The notes under the pieces were generated by a model. The model was not told the origin of the DNA. It saw only the letters and a program-made list of their open reading frames with translations, and searched no databases. Made by a program: the position numbers and the translations under genes. This document shows, piece by piece, positions 17,925 through 28,294 of a stretch of DNA of 64,000 bases. The stretch covers positions 1 to 64,000 of the forward strand of contig NZ_JABMII010000008.1 in NCBI RefSeq assembly GCF_014884995.1. The letters run 5' to 3'. This stretch comes from Spirabiliibacterium pneumoniae. Lineage in GTDB: Bacteria > Pseudomonadota > Gammaproteobacteria > Enterobacterales > Pasteurellaceae. Within the stretch, counting starts at the first letter, position 1. Each line of letters begins with the position of its first letter.

Positions 17925-18500
17925 TTACGCCATTTCCTGTTCAATTAGCATAATCAAAATATGAATAATTTTAATGTGCACTTCTTGAATACGATCGGCA
18001 AAACCAAAGTGCGGTACGCGAATTTCGACATCCGCAAGCCCCGCCATTTGCCCACCATCTTTGCCCGTTAGAAGAATAACTTTCATGCCTTTCGTGCGCG
18101 CAGCAGTAATAGCGTTGAGGATATTTTTCGAATTACCCGAGGTTGAAATGCCAAACAGCACATCATCTTGTTGCCCGACGGCTTCGATATAGCGCGAAAA
18201 GACAAAATCAAACCCAAAATCATTGCTCACACAGCTTAAATGACTCGGATCCGATATCGCAATGGCAGGGTAGCCTGGGCGATTTTCACGATAACGCCCT
18301 GTCAGCTCTTCAGCGAAGTGCATGGCATCACAGTGAGAACCGCCATTGCCGCAAGAAAGCACCTTGCCGCCTTGTTTAAAGCTCGCGCTCAATAATTTTG
18401 CGGCCTGCTCGATTTGCTCGATATGTTTGTCATCATTTAAAAACGCATTTAACACATCGGCCGCTTGTGTCAGCTCCGCTTTGATTTGATTGAAATACAT
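17925..18500 (-). CDS. gmhA: Phosphoheptose isomerase GmhA
   Basis: Converts sedoheptulose 7-phosphate to D-glycero-D-manno-heptose 7-phosphate, the first step to the LPS inner-core heptose. The 191 residues are very close to E. coli GmhA (192), with the SIS-domain segments [31 protein letters not shown] and [17 protein letters not shown] 18500 ([10 protein letters not shown]) follows GGAGAAAAT; the frame is open further upstream into mfd but without family similarity. It follows mfd on the same strand with a 49-base gap. Confidence 0.96.
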   Translation of the reverse strand: MYFNQIKAELTQAADVLNAFLNDDKHIEQIEQAAKLLSASFKQGGKVLSCGNGGSHCDAMHFAEELTGRYRENRPGYPAIAISDPSHLSCVSNDFGFDFVFSRYIEAVGQQDDVLFGISTSGNSKNILNAITAARTKGMKVILLTGKDGGQMAGLADVEIRVPHFGFADRIQEVHIKIIHILIMLIEQEMA

Positions 18501-18521
18501 ATTTTCTCCTTTGTTGAAAAT

Positions 18522-18537
18522 ACAGCGTTCACGCTGT
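18522..18537 (-). terminator. Possible weak terminator between mfd and gmhA
   Basis: ACAGCG - TGAA - CGCTGT hairpin on the minus strand, followed by ATTTTC only. It could attenuate transcription or just be a leader hairpin before gmhA. Confidence 0.4.
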
Positions 18538-18549
18538 GATACTAACCTA

Positions 18550-21500
18550 TTATTTGATTTTGTCCAACAACTCGCTGATAAATGCCAAGCGCTCAACCGC
18601 ACTTTCAAGTGGCTTGTTAAAGCGAAACTTGCTTGGGCCGTCAAAGCGATAAACGCCGGGATCTTCACGAATTAGTGTTAAAAATGGCTGCGGATCGAGT
18701 TCAACCGACGGTTTAAATTCAATGTGCCCACCTTGCGCGTAGGCTTCGATTTTTTGGATGCCGAGCAATTTGGCAGATTGGCGTAGTTGAGCAATCTTGA
18801 TCAAATTTTTGGCAGACTGTGGCAAGGCGCCAAAGCGGTCAATTAACTCGACTTTCAATTCATCTAGCTCCAGTTCGGAATGCGCGCTGGCAATGCGTTT
18901 GTAGAACGACAATCGCATATTGACATCGCCCAAATACGTTTCAGGCAACAGGGCGGGAATGCGCAGGTCAATTTCTACTTGCTGTGAGGTTAGCTCATCT
19001 AGGGTTGGCTCACGGCCATTTTTAAGGGCGTCGACCGCACTTTCGAGTAATTCCATATAAAGTGAAAAGCCAATGGACTCAATTTGCCCGCTTTGCTCCG
19101 CACCTAATAGCTCGCCAGCACCACGAATTTCCAGATCGTGGGTCGCCAACACAAAGCCTGCGCCAAGATTATCAAGGCTTTCAAGTGCTTCTAAGCGTTT
19201 GCGCGCATCAGCCGTCATGCGTTTAGGATGCGGGGTGAGCAAATAGGCGTAGGCTTGGTGATGCGAGCGCCCAACCCGTCCACGCAATTGATGCAACTGC
19301 GCCAGCCCGAATTTATCGGCACGTTCAATGATAATGGTGTTCGCCGTTGGCACGTCGATGCCTGTTTCGATAATGGTAGAGCAGACCAGAACATTGTAAC
19401 GCTGGTGATAGAAATCACTCATCACGCGCTCCAGCTCACGTTCGCGCATTTGCCCATGCCCGATAGTGATGCGTGCCTCTGGAATAAGTTCCGCCAAAGA
19501 CTCAGCACAATTCTCAATGGTGGAAACATCATTGTGGAGGTAATACACTTGTCCGCCACGCAGAATTTCACGCAACACCGCCTCACGAATGGTAAGCGGA
19601 TCACTTTGACGTACAAAGGTTTTGATGGTCAGCCGTCTCGCTGGTGGTGTAGAGATGATCGAGAGATCTCGCATGCCGCTCATTGCCATATTTAAGGTGC
19701 GCGGAATCGGTGTAGCAGTGAGAGTGAGAATATCAATGTTGGCACGCAGCTGCTTGATTTTTTCTTTTTGCCGCACGCCAAAACGGTGTTCTTCGTCCAC
19801 CACCAGCAGCCCAAGCTGTTTGAATTTCACATCGGATTGCAGCAATTTGTGCGTGCCGATCAAAATGTCCACCTTGCCTTCGGCCAGATCGGACAAAATC
19901 GCTTTTTGCTCTTTAGCGGTTTTAAAGCGTGACAGCATCTCTACATTCACGGGCAGGTTAGCAAAACGATCTTTAAAATTATCAAAGTGCTGTTGTGCCA
20001 GCAGTGTGGTAGGTACTAGCACGGCCACTTGGCGGTTGTTGTTGACCGCCAAAAACGCCGCGCGCATTGCCACTTCTGTTTTCCCAAAGCCCACATCGCC
20101 ACACACTAAGCGATCCATCGCTTTTGGCTGGCACATATCGCTGATCACTGCATTGATCGCCATGGCTTGGTCGGGCGTTTCCTCAAAAGGGAAGGTGTCA
20201 CAAAATTGTTTAAATTCGTCGCGCTGATAGTTAAAGGCAAAACCTGTTTGCGTTTCTCTTTTGGCATATACATCTAATAGTTCGGCGGCCACATCGCGAA
20301 TTTTTTCCGCTGCACGGTTGCGTGCTTTAACCCAGGCATCACTGCCGAGCTTATGCAACGGCGCGGTTTCATCATTACCACCGACATAGCGGCTTAATAA
20401 GTGCAACGAGGACACAGGCACATACAACTTAGCGTCGTTGGCATAGTGTAACAATAAGTATTCTGCCGTAATACCACCCGCTTCAAGGGTAGTTAAGCCG
20501 CCATAACGCCCCACACCGTGTTCCAAATGCACCACAGGTTGCCCGATTTTCAGCTCAGCCAGATGGCGAATGAGGGTGTCTGGATTGATGCTTTTGCGTG
20601 CATCGCGTTTACGTTGCTGCACGCGCTCGCCAAGCAAATTAGTTTCCGTGATAAGGGCGTAGGCATCATTGGCGATAAAGCCGTGTTCAAGCTGGCTAAT
20701 CATCAAGTTGACCGCACTTTTACATTCGCTCAACGTGGTGGCAAAGTGCGGTTTCAGTTTAAGTGGCTTGAGCAAGTCCAGCAAGGTTTCGCGCCGTCCT
20801 TCCGATTCCACGGAAAAGATAATCCGCCCCGTAAAGTGCTCTTGAAATTGGCGCAGCAATTGTAGCGGCTCTTTGCTTTGGTGCGCCAACGTCAGGCTTG
20901 GCAATGGCTCAACGGCTAGGTTGCTTTGTTTGACTGAGTTGCGTAAATTTTCAGGCGTAAAGGTGATTTGCGGGTAATTTTTCAGCGCATGATTGACAGC
21001 CTCTGCACGCAGCCACAAGTCGTCAGGTGGCAGCAGTGGGCGCATGGGGTCAACTTTGCGGCTTTCAAAGCGAGTGACCGCATCTTGAAAGAAACGCTCG
21101 CTTTTTTCAGCGCAATCACGGTAATTGATGAAAAGCGCCTTTTCAGGCAGATAATCAAACAAGGTGGCCATCTGCTCGAAAAAGAGCGGTTGCCAATACT
21201 CAATGCCTGCCGCCAGCGTGCCTTTGCTGATTTGTTGATAAATATGCTCGCTATCACGGCGAATTTCAAAGCGTTCACGAAATTGGGTGCGGAAAAATTC
21301 GATGGCTTTGTCATCGGTTGGAAATTCGTGCGCGGGTAAAAGATCGATTTTCTCAATTTTTTCTAGGCTGCGTTGTGAATCCACATCGAAGGTGCGAATA
21401 GTATCAATTTCATCATCAAAGAAATCCAAGCGAAAAGGCGTGTTGCTGCCCATCGGGAAAAGATCGACAATCGCGCCACGAATGGCAAATTCACCATGCT

Positions 21501-21972
21501 CAAGTACTTGCTCGACAGCGCGATAACCCGCACTTTCTAATTTGCGCCGAAATTGCTCAATGTTCAACTTGTCATTAGGTTTGATGAGCAACACATTATT
21601 TTGTAAAAAGTGCGGTGGGCACAAGCGCTGCATTAAGGTATTGACTGGCAAAATAAAAATACCGTCGCGCGCATGTTGTAAGAAAAAGAGTGCACTTAAT
21701 CGCGCTGAAATAATGTCTTGATGAGGGGAAAAACTATCATAAGGCAAGGTTTCCCAATCGGGGAAAAAGCGAACGTGCTTGTCAGTGAGTGTGCGCAGTT
21801 TTTTTTCTAAATTCAGCGCGCTGCGGGTGTCGGTGGTGACCACAACACACAAGCCTGTGTGTTGTTGCGCCATTTGAGTAATGGCGAGTGCGTCACTGTC
21901 GCCAATATGATTGCCTAATCGTTTGTGATCCCCTGCTTTTTGTGGCAAGGGAAGGGAAAATAATGCGTGCAT
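18550..21972 (-). CDS. mfd: Transcription-repair coupling factor Mfd
   Basis: Removes RNA polymerase stalled at lesions and recruits UvrA. The 1140 residues (E. coli 1148) show a UvrB-like N-terminal region ([31 protein letters not shown]), the RNAP-interacting domain ([13 protein letters not shown]), and RecG-like motor motifs: Walker [22 protein letters not shown] box [28 protein letters not shown], and [18 protein letters not shown]. The C-terminal domain is complete. It is followed by gmhA. Confidence 0.97.
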   Translation of the reverse strand: MHALFSLPLPQKAGDHKRLGNHIGDSDALAITQMAQQHTGLCVVVTTDTRSALNLEKKLRTLTDKHVRFFPDWETLPYDSFSPHQDIISARLSALFFLQHARDGIFILPVNTLMQRLCPPHFLQNNVLLIKPNDKLNIEQFRRKLESAGYRAVEQVLEHGEFAIRGAIVDLFPMGSNTPFRLDFFDDEIDTIRTFDVDSQRSLEKIEKIDLLPAHEFPTDDKAIEFFRTQFRERFEIRRDSEHIYQQISKGTLAAGIEYWQPLFFEQMATLFDYLPEKALFINYRDCAEKSERFFQDAVTRFESRKVDPMRPLLPPDDLWLRAEAVNHALKNYPQITFTPENLRNSVKQSNLAVEPLPSLTLAHQSKEPLQLLRQFQEHFTGRIIFSVESEGRRETLLDLLKPLKLKPHFATTLSECKSAVNLMISQLEHGFIANDAYALITETNLLGERVQQRKRDARKSINPDTLIRHLAELKIGQPVVHLEHGVGRYGGLTTLEAGGITAEYLLLHYANDAKLYVPVSSLHLLSRYVGGNDETAPLHKLGSDAWVKARNRAAEKIRDVAAELLDVYAKRETQTGFAFNYQRDEFKQFCDTFPFEETPDQAMAINAVISDMCQPKAMDRLVCGDVGFGKTEVAMRAAFLAVNNNRQVAVLVPTTLLAQQHFDNFKDRFANLPVNVEMLSRFKTAKEQKAILSDLAEGKVDILIGTHKLLQSDVKFKQLGLLVVDEEHRFGVRQKEKIKQLRANIDILTLTATPIPRTLNMAMSGMRDLSIISTPPARRLTIKTFVRQSDPLTIREAVLREILRGGQVYYLHNDVSTIENCAESLAELIPEARITIGHGQMRERELERVMSDFYHQRYNVLVCSTIIETGIDVPTANTIIIERADKFGLAQLHQLRGRVGRSHHQAYAYLLTPHPKRMTADARKRLEALESLDNLGAGFVLATHDLEIRGAGELLGAEQSGQIESIGFSLYMELLESAVDALKNGREPTLDELTSQQVEIDLRIPALLPETYLGDVNMRLSFYKRIASAHSELELDELKVELIDRFGALPQSAKNLIKIAQLRQSAKLLGIQKIEAYAQGGHIEFKPSVELDPQPFLTLIREDPGVYRFDGPSKFRFNKPLESAVERLAFISELLDKIK

Positions 21973-22047
21973 AGCGTCTCTGATAAACCCAAGAAAGGCA
22001 TAGTTTACCCAAGCGCTTTGAGAAAAGCAAAGTGCGGTTGCTATGCG

Positions 22048-23412
22048 TTAATCACACGGCACAATTTTAATAGCAAGGCCGCCCGTTGAGGTTTCACGGT
22101 ATTTCGCATTCATATCTTTGCCCGTTTCAAACATCGTTTCGATCACTTTATCTAGGCTCACCGATGGGCGCGTGGTGCGCCTTAACGCCATGCGGCTGGC
22201 ATTAATGGCTTTAACCGCAGCAATGGCATTGCGCTCAATGCAAGGCACTTGCACCTGCCCGTTAACGGGGTCGCAGGTGAGGCCTAAATTATGCTCCATG
22301 GCAATTTCAGCGGCAATGCACACCTGCTCAGGACTGCCGCCTAAGATTTCAGTTAAGCCCGCCGCTGCCATAGAACACGCTACGCCCACCTCACCTTGGC
22401 AACCCACTTCGGCGCCTGAAATGGACGCATTCATTTTGTACAGAGAGCCAATAATGCCACAGGTGAGCAAATAACGCTCAATGGTGTCGTCATTGAGTGG
22501 GGAAATAAATTGCTGATAATACGCCAGCACCGCAGGCACAATCCCGCAGGCGCCGTTTGTTGGCGCAGTCACCACGCGCCCGCCGGCTGCATTTTCTTCA
22601 TTGATGGCAAGGGCAAACATATTCACCCAATCGATAATTTTCATGGGGTCATTTGATAATGTGTTGTTTGATTCTAACACCCGACGAAGTGCGGTGGCGC
22701 GACGGGGGAGTTTTAATTTACCAGGCAGGATGCCTTCCGTGTGCATGCCACGTTGCATACATTCCCACATGGTCGCCCAAATGTGATGTAAATAGTGTTT
22801 GACTTCTGCTAGCGGGCGCAGGGCAGTTTCATTTTTTAACATCAGTGTTGAGATAGCAAAACCTTGTTCTTGGCAATAGGTTAAAATGTCCTCTGCACTG
22901 CGGTAGGGATAAGGCACACTTTGCGGATTGTCATCAACTTGGTTAAAGTGCGCTTCATCAACGATAAAACCGCCCCCGATAGAATAATAAGTTTGAGAGT
23001 AACAAAGTTGCTCGCCTTGAAATGCGCGAAAGCGCATGCCATTTTCATGAAGCGGTAAAAAAGTGCGGTGAAACACCAAATCGCGCGCCGTGTCAAACGC
23101 AATGCTTTTATCTTCACGCAAGCACAAACGCCGATGTTGTTGAATGCTGGCGATAAAGTGCGGTATGGTGTCAATCTCAACATTATCAGGGGTGAAGCCA
23201 GCCAAGCCAAGCAACAAGGCAGTGTCAGTATTATGACCAAGGCCTGTAAGTGACAATGAGCCATAAACACCGATTTCAATACGATCAATCGTGGCTAACA
23301 GATGTTGCGTTTCAAGTTCATCAACAAAGGCGCGAGCCGCTTTCATCGGGCCGACCGTGTGAGAGCTTGATGGGCCAATCCCCACTTTAAATAAATCAAA
23401 AACCGAGATCAT
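22048..23412 (-). CDS. sdaA: L-serine dehydratase (SdaA type)
   Basis: Iron-sulphur enzyme converting L-serine to pyruvate and ammonia. 454 residues (E. coli SdaA 454): the N-terminal domain starts SVFDLFKVGIGPSSSHTVGP; the C-terminal catalytic domain shows TAPTNGACGIVPAVLAYY, SGAEVGCQGEVGVACSMAA and CDPVNGQVQVPCIERN, which carry the cluster cysteines. ATG 23412 overlaps the stop of the upstream gene by one base (TGATG); TTG 23415 is less likely. Probably coupled to the UPF0231 gene. Confidence 0.95.
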   Translation of the reverse strand: MISVFDLFKVGIGPSSSHTVGPMKAARAFVDELETQHLLATIDRIEIGVYGSLSLTGLGHNTDTALLLGLAGFTPDNVEIDTIPHFIASIQQHRRLCLREDKSIAFDTARDLVFHRTFLPLHENGMRFRAFQGEQLCYSQTYYSIGGGFIVDEAHFNQVDDNPQSVPYPYRSAEDILTYCQEQGFAISTLMLKNETALRPLAEVKHYLHHIWATMWECMQRGMHTEGILPGKLKLPRRATALRRVLESNNTLSNDPMKIIDWVNMFALAINEENAAGGRVVTAPTNGACGIVPAVLAYYQQFISPLNDDTIERYLLTCGIIGSLYKMNASISGAEVGCQGEVGVACSMAAAGLTEILGGSPEQVCIAAEIAMEHNLGLTCDPVNGQVQVPCIERNAIAAVKAINASRMALRRTTRPSVSLDKVIETMFETGKDMNAKYRETSTGGLAIKIVPCD

Positions 23413-23786
23413 CAACGCCCCGCTAAAAAGGCCTGAAGATGATCTAAAAACACCACAAAATCATCACTACCACAATAGGCTATCAACTCGGCGTCGTATT
23501 CATGCAGTGTGTCGTCAAGTGTGAGGGCATCACAAGGCAGGCTAAGGGCGTGGGCTTGTACACAAACATCCATTGCATCAAAGCTGAGATCAAATTCATG
23601 TCCATGTAGTATTTCAGGTGTGCGAGTGTGGTGTGCAATGGCGTGTTCAACGCGCGCTTTCAGCGCTGAGATGGCCGCTTGCGAGTGTGGCAGCTCATCA
23701 CAAGCCCAACGCGCCAGTGCCTCATGCCCCATGGAGCATGTCACCACCAGCGCACGTTGAGCATCAAATGCAAATTGATAATCCAT
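23412..23786 (-). CDS. yacL: UPF0231 family protein (YacL-like)
   Basis: 124-residue protein resembling E. coli YacL: MDYQFAFDA at the start, MSMGHE-like CSMGHEALARW, the central LHGHEFDLSFDAMDVCVQA and the late YCGSDDFVVFLDHLQAF. The function of the family is unknown. ATG 23786 is chosen because the family starts MDY; the open frame has three extra codons. It partly overlaps no other gene but its stop runs into sdaA, and it begins 6 bases after erpA ends, so erpA-yacL-sdaA are likely one transcript. Confidence 0.85.
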   Translation of the reverse strand: MDYQFAFDAQRALVVTCSMGHEALARWACDELPHSQAAISALKARVEHAIAHHTRTPEILHGHEFDLSFDAMDVCVQAHALSLPCDALTLDDTLHEYDAELIAYCGSDDFVVFLDHLQAFLAGR

Positions 23787-23791
23787 CAGCC

Positions 23792-24130
23792 TCAAATGCT
23801 AAATGACGAGCCACAGCCACAGGTGGTGGTGGCGTTAGGATTGTCAACAATAAAACGCGATCCTTCCAAGCCTTCGGTGTAATCTACAGTGCCGCCGATT
23901 AAATACTGCAAACTCATTGGATCAATCACCAAGCCAACACCATTTTTTTCAATGGTCAAATCACCATCGTTGACTTTTTCATCAAAGGTGAAACCATACT
24001 GAAAACCGCTGCAACCGCCGCCAGTGATATAAACACGCAGTTTCAAATTTGGGTTTTCTTCATCCGCAATCAGCGCCTTGACCTTGTTCGCTGCTGCATC
24101 TGTGAATGTTAAAGGAATTGCATCGTTCAT
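23792..24130 (-). CDS. erpA: Iron-sulfur cluster insertion protein ErpA
   Basis: A-type carrier that delivers Fe-S clusters to apoproteins. 112 residues nearly identical in pattern to E. coli Erp[36 protein letters not shown] and the end CGCGSSFSI, giving the three cluster cysteines. It may supply the Fe-S enzyme encoded just downstream (sdaA); that link is inference from position. Confidence 0.96.
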   Translation of the reverse strand: MNDAIPLTFTDAAANKVKALIADEENPNLKLRVYITGGGCSGFQYGFTFDEKVNDGDLTIEKNGVGLVIDPMSLQYLIGGTVDYTEGLEGSRFIVDNPNATTTCGCGSSFSI

Positions 24131-24162
24131 AAATATCGCGCCATTAAATTAAGAATTGGCGG

Positions 24163-24193
24163 ATTATATCACAATTTTGCGCCATCTGTTCAA
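24163..24193 (-). promoter_or_regulatory. Putative erpA promoter
   Basis: Minus strand: TTGAAC (24193-24188), a 19-base spacer, and a perfect TATAAT (24168-24163) preceded by TGA, forming an extended -10. The gap to erpA is about 30 bases. Confidence 0.55.
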
Positions 24194-24205
24194 GTGGATT
24201 TATTG

Positions 24206-24234
24206 CTTACAATCATAATGAGGTGCGCTATAAT
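24206..24234 (+). promoter_or_regulatory. Putative map promoter
   Basis: CTTACA (24206-24211), 17-base spacer, perfect TATAAT (24229-24234), placed 32 bases before the map ATG. Confidence 0.6.
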
Positions 24235-24265
24235 TCAAAGACAACGATCAAACAAAGGATTTCTA

Positions 24266-25069
24266 ATGGCTATTCCAATTCGTACAGCGCAAGAACTTGA
24301 GAAGATCCGCACGGCTTGTCAATTAGCCCAAGCGGTATTGGTGATGATTGAACCTTATGTCAAAGCGGGTGTGAGCACGGGTGAGCTTGACAAAATTTGT
24401 CATGACTACATCACCCAAACGCAGCAGGCAATTCCTGCGTGTCTGAACTATCACGGTTTTCCAAAATCGGTGTGTATTTCCATCAATGAAGTGGTGTGCC
24501 ACGGCATTCCAAGTGATGATCGCGTGTTGAAAAACGGCGATATTGTCAACATTGATGTCACCGTCATCAAAGATGGCTATTTTGGTGACAATTCCAAAAT
24601 GTATTTTGTGGGCGAGCCGAGCATTAAAGGCAAGCGGCTGTGTGAAGTAACACAAGAGTCGCTTTACAAAGCACTTCATATCGTGCGCGCTGGTATTCGT
24701 TTAAATCAGATCGGCAAAGTTATTCAGCAGTATGTTGAGAGCAAAGGTTACTCCGTGGTGCGTGAATATTGTGGGCATGGTGTGGGCAGCGAGTTTCATT
24801 GCGATCCACAAGTGTTGCACTATTATGCCGACGATGGTGGCGTGATTTTACAGCCTGGTATGGTGTTTACGATTGAGCCAATGGTTAATGCAGGGCGCAA
24901 AGAAATTCGCTTAATGGGCGATGGGTGGACGGTAAAAACCAAAGACCGCAGCCCGTCAGCGCAATATGAGCACCAAATTGTGATCACCGAAGACGGCTGT
25001 GAGATTATGACTATTCGTGATGAAGAAATCGCGGAAGGTCGCATTGCCCGCATTATGCACAATGGCTAA
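24266..25069 (+). CDS. map: Methionine aminopeptidase type I
   Basis: Removes the initiator Met from new proteins; a dimetal enzyme. 267 residues. Visible: the His of NYHGFPKSVCISINEVVCHG, metal ligands in NIDVTVIKDGYFGDNS (D, D), REYCGHGVGSEFH (H), FTIEPMV (E) and QYEHQIVIT (E). ATG 24266 (MAIPIRTAQELEKI) follows AAAGGAT; the upstream extension of the frame covers the promoter and is excluded. It overlaps glnD by 8 bases, as in several gammaproteobacteria where map precedes glnD. Confidence 0.96.
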   Translation: MAIPIRTAQELEKIRTACQLAQAVLVMIEPYVKAGVSTGELDKICHDYITQTQQAIPACLNYHGFPKSVCISINEVVCHGIPSDDRVLKNGDIVNIDVTVIKDGYFGDNSKMYFVGEPSIKGKRLCEVTQESLYKALHIVRAGIRLNQIGKVIQQYVESKGYSVVREYCGHGVGSEFHCDPQVLHYYADDGGVILQPGMVFTIEPMVNAGRKEIRLMGDGWTVKTKDRSPSAQYEHQIVITEDGCEIMTIRDEEIAEGRIARIMHNG

Positions 25070-27635
25070 TGTGCTTACTGTTGAGGGCGTAAAAGCGGCC
25101 TTAAATGCGCTGAAGGCGCATGAAATCAGCGCATTGTCCACCGCCGATGTGACCGCACTTTTGCACGCCCGCAGCTGTTTCTTTGATCACATCATACGCA
25201 CACTGTGGCAACAATTTGCATTGAGCCAAAGCACGTTGTGCTTAATGGCAGTGGGGGGCTATGGGCGTGAAGAAATGTTTCCACACTCGGATCTTGATCT
25301 CCTGCTGTTGAGTGAAACCGCACTTTGTGAGCCTGAAACTGCGCGTTGGCAATCTTTCACCCAATTTTTATGGGATTGTGGTCTCCATCTAGGGCAAGCG
25401 GTGCGTACGTTAAGCGAATGTGAGCAAGACGGGCAACGTGATTTAAGTATCGCCACCACGTTTTTTGAAGCGCGTTTATTGTGCGGCAATGTTCAGCTGG
25501 CGCAGGCGTTGAAAGCGATAACTGAGCAGCCAACGTTTTGGCCTTTGGCTGAATATTATCATGGGCGTATGGCCGAGCGTGAGCAACGTTATGCGCGCTA
25601 TCACAACACCAGTTACAATCTTGAGCCAGATGTGAAATACAGTCCTGGCGGCCTGCGAGATCTGCATTTGCTAAGCTGGTTGACTCGTCGTCACAACGGC
25701 GATCAAAGCCTTGAACAAATGCGTCAGTCGAGTTTTATTTACCCAGAAGAGTTTGAGCTGCTGTTTCGCGCGCAGCAGTTTTTATTCAAAGTGCGGTTTG
25801 CATTGCATTTGCTGCTCAAACGCGCCGATAATCGGTTATTATTTGCACATCAGGTTCGAGTTAGCGAGTTGTTAGGCTTTGAGCAAAGCCAAAGCAATCG
25901 TGCGGTTGAGACAATGATGCGCCAGTATTTCCGCCACACGCATCATGTGATGGCATTGAGCGAAATGCTGTTGCAAGACTACGCCGAGCAATTTCTGCAC
26001 CCTGCTGAACATGAAACAGGCAAGGCATTGGATGATGATTTTTTCTTGCAGGGCAATGCCATTCGAATTGGTGACAACGTCACTTTTTCTGAAAGGCCTG
26101 AACGCATTATCACGCTGTTTATTCACCTTGCGGGGGCACCGGCGCGTTATATTCATGCCTCCACATTGCGCCAGTTGCGCCGCGCACTATCACGACGCAG
26201 ACACTATCTAATTGAGCATGAAGCTGTGCGTCGCGCCTTTATCACGCTGCTAAATCAGCCGAAGGCCATTGCCCGTGCGCTGGTGCCCATGCGTCAGTTT
26301 GGGGTGCTGAACGCCTATTTTAGTGCGTGGGACAAGATTGACGGACTGATGCAGTTCGATCTCTTCCACGCCTACACGGTGGACGAACACACCTTGCGCG
26401 TGTTACTTAAGATCGAAAATTTTTTGAGTGCCCCAGCGCAAACAGCGCACCCATTGTGTGCGGCGATTTTCCCCCAATTGCCAAATCGTACACTGCTTTA
26501 CATTACCGCACTTTTTCACGACATCGCAAAAGGCCGTGGTGGCGATCACGCAGAGCTGGGCGCTATTGATGTGTATGAATTTGCTAAACAGCACTTTTTT
26601 GGGGAAAGTGAAGCGGAAACCATGGCGTGGCTGGTGCAAAATCATTTGGTGATGTCCATCACCGCTCAACGGCGTGATATTTATGACCCTGATATCATCA
26701 ACCAATTTGCACGACGGGTAAAAAGCCAAGTGCGGTTAGATTATTTGTTGTGCCTGACCGTGGCAGACATTAGCGCCACCAATAATCAATTGTGGAATAG
26801 CTGGAAGCGCTCACTGTTGCAAACGCTTTATCAATTCACCACACAGCAGTTAACCCAAGGTAGTGACGCGCCGTTAGACATCTCTGAGCAGATCCTCACT
26901 CACCGATTGCAAGCATTAGATGCGCTACGTGATGACATTCAAGCCCAGTGTTTGGATAAAGCGCAAGTGCAGGCGTTTTGGGCGCGCTGCCCACAGGATT
27001 ACTTTTTACGCAATAACGGCGCACAGCTGGCGTGGCATTTACGCCTAATTACGCCTAATACCGAGTTGGTGTGTAAGGCCAGTAACCGCTTTAGCCGTGG
27101 TGGTTCGGAGCTTTTTGTTTATTGCCCTGATCAACCTTATGTGTTCAATAAAATTGCGCGCACACTGGAGGCGAAAAAGGTTTCTATTCATGATGCGCAA
27201 ATCATCACCAGCCACGACGGCTATTGTTTAGACAGCTTTATTTTCACTGAGCACAATGGCGAGTTGGTAAAATTCGACCGCCGCCGCGAGATTGAAAGTG
27301 CGGTTGAAGCCGCGCTACTCGGAGAATATCAACCCGCCACACCACGGCAAAACACACGCTTAGATCACTTTGCCATCACTACGCAAGTACGGTTTTTAAA
27401 CCGTGACAAACGCGATCAAACCGAGCTTGAAATTTTCACTCTCGACAAACCTGGCCTGCTTGCCCAAATTAGTGCGATTTTCAGCGAACTGAATTTAAGC
27501 CTGATCAACGCTAAAATTATGACCATTGGCGAAAAAGCAGAAGACTTTTTTATTTTGCAAAATGCTGACGGTGAAGCGCTCACCCCTGCGCAGTGTGAGC
27601 AGCTTGAAACCGCACTTTATCACGCGTTGGATTAA
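25062..27635 (+). CDS. glnD: Bifunctional PII uridylyltransferase/uridylyl-removing enzyme GlnD
   Basis: Senses glutamine and modifies or restores the PII proteins, controlling nitrogen assimilation. 857 residues (E. coli 890): nucleotidyltransferase domain with GGYGREEMFPHSDLDLLLL near residue 65-83, PII-UTase linker region (SYNLEPDVKYSPGGLRDLH), HD domain with LFHDIAKGRGGDHAELG near 485-500, and two C-terminal ACT domains (from about 700 and 785). ATG 25062 lies inside the map end, giving translational coupling. Its end overlaps the convergent phosphatase gene by 4 bases. Confidence 0.95.
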   Translation: MANVLTVEGVKAALNALKAHEISALSTADVTALLHARSCFFDHIIRTLWQQFALSQSTLCLMAVGGYGREEMFPHSDLDLLLLSETALCEPETARWQSFTQFLWDCGLHLGQAVRTLSECEQDGQRDLSIATTFFEARLLCGNVQLAQALKAITEQPTFWPLAEYYHGRMAEREQRYARYHNTSYNLEPDVKYSPGGLRDLHLLSWLTRRHNGDQSLEQMRQSSFIYPEEFELLFRAQQFLFKVRFALHLLLKRADNRLLFAHQVRVSELLGFEQSQSNRAVETMMRQYFRHTHHVMALSEMLLQDYAEQFLHPAEHETGKALDDDFFLQGNAIRIGDNVTFSERPERIITLFIHLAGAPARYIHASTLRQLRRALSRRRHYLIEHEAVRRAFITLLNQPKAIARALVPMRQFGVLNAYFSAWDKIDGLMQFDLFHAYTVDEHTLRVLLKIENFLSAPAQTAHPLCAAIFPQLPNRTLLYITALFHDIAKGRGGDHAELGAIDVYEFAKQHFFGESEAETMAWLVQNHLVMSITAQRRDIYDPDIINQFARRVKSQVRLDYLLCLTVADISATNNQLWNSWKRSLLQTLYQFTTQQLTQGSDAPLDISEQILTHRLQALDALRDDIQAQCLDKAQVQAFWARCPQDYFLRNNGAQLAWHLRLITPNTELVCKASNRFSRGGSELFVYCPDQPYVFNKIARTLEAKKVSIHDAQIITSHDGYCLDSFIFTEHNGELVKFDRRREIESAVEAALLGEYQPATPRQNTRLDHFAITTQVRFLNRDKRDQTELEIFTLDKPGLLAQISAIFSELNLSLINAKIMTIGEKAEDFFILQNADGEALTPAQCEQLETALYHALD

Positions 27636-28294
27636 AAACTAGCGCGTGTTAGATGATAGGTGTCGTTACAGCGTAACAATTCAAAATTACCTTTGCTGTC
27701 AACGTATTGCTGAATATAGCGCACGTGATTAATGGCGGTGTTTAAAACAGAAAAACTTTGCGCAGGGTCACGGTGTGTTTGCCATGTGCCGCCTTGTAAA
27801 ATATGCAGTAATAAGCGCAATGTGTGCCCGTGCGATACCAACAAGATCGCCCCGTGTGAGTGCTGCTCGATGATACTTGCAAAGCAAGGTATCAGGCGAT
27901 GATAAAGCTGTTCAAAGGTTTCTCCGCCGTTGGACGTTGCGTGATAGTTTGCTGGGTCGTGGCGCATGGTTTGAAATTCGGGCAGTTTGCTTAATTTTTC
28001 CACACTTTGCCCCTCCCAGCGACCAAATCCTTGTTCATTTAGCCCTGCAAGTGGCTCAACAGGCAAAGTGCGGTCGCCTAAAATCAGCCTAGCCGTCGTG
28101 ATTGCGCGGGGTAATTGGCTGGCGTATGCCGCGCAAAAATCCACCTCTTTTAGGGCTTGAGCCGTAGCTTTTGCGCCTGCAATGCCTGCGGCAGTTAAGG
28201 GCGAGTCACCATGGCCTTGCAATAAGCCAAGTTCATTCCATTGGGTGCGCCCGTGGCGGATAATGTAAAAATCAAGTTGTTTATATGGCATCAT
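27632..28294 (-). CDS. Histidine phosphatase family protein
   Basis: 220 residues with the phosphoglycerate mutase-like core: catalytic IIRHGRTQWNE at the N-terminus, the arginine of SQLPRAITTARLI, the acidic GFGRWEG, and the second histidine in LVSHGHTLRLLL. The sequence resembles GpmB/CobC-type phosphatases; the substrate cannot be told from sequence. Two ATGs (28294, 28291) are available. It starts right after the cls stop, so the two are likely one transcript. Confidence 0.85.
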   Translation of the reverse strand: MMPYKQLDFYIIRHGRTQWNELGLLQGHGDSPLTAAGIAGAKATAQALKEVDFCAAYASQLPRAITTARLILGDRTLPVEPLAGLNEQGFGRWEGQSVEKLSKLPEFQTMRHDPANYHATSNGGETFEQLYHRLIPCFASIIEQHSHGAILLVSHGHTLRLLLHILQGGTWQTHRDPAQSFSVLNTAINHVRYIQQYVDSKGNFELLRCNDTYHLTRASF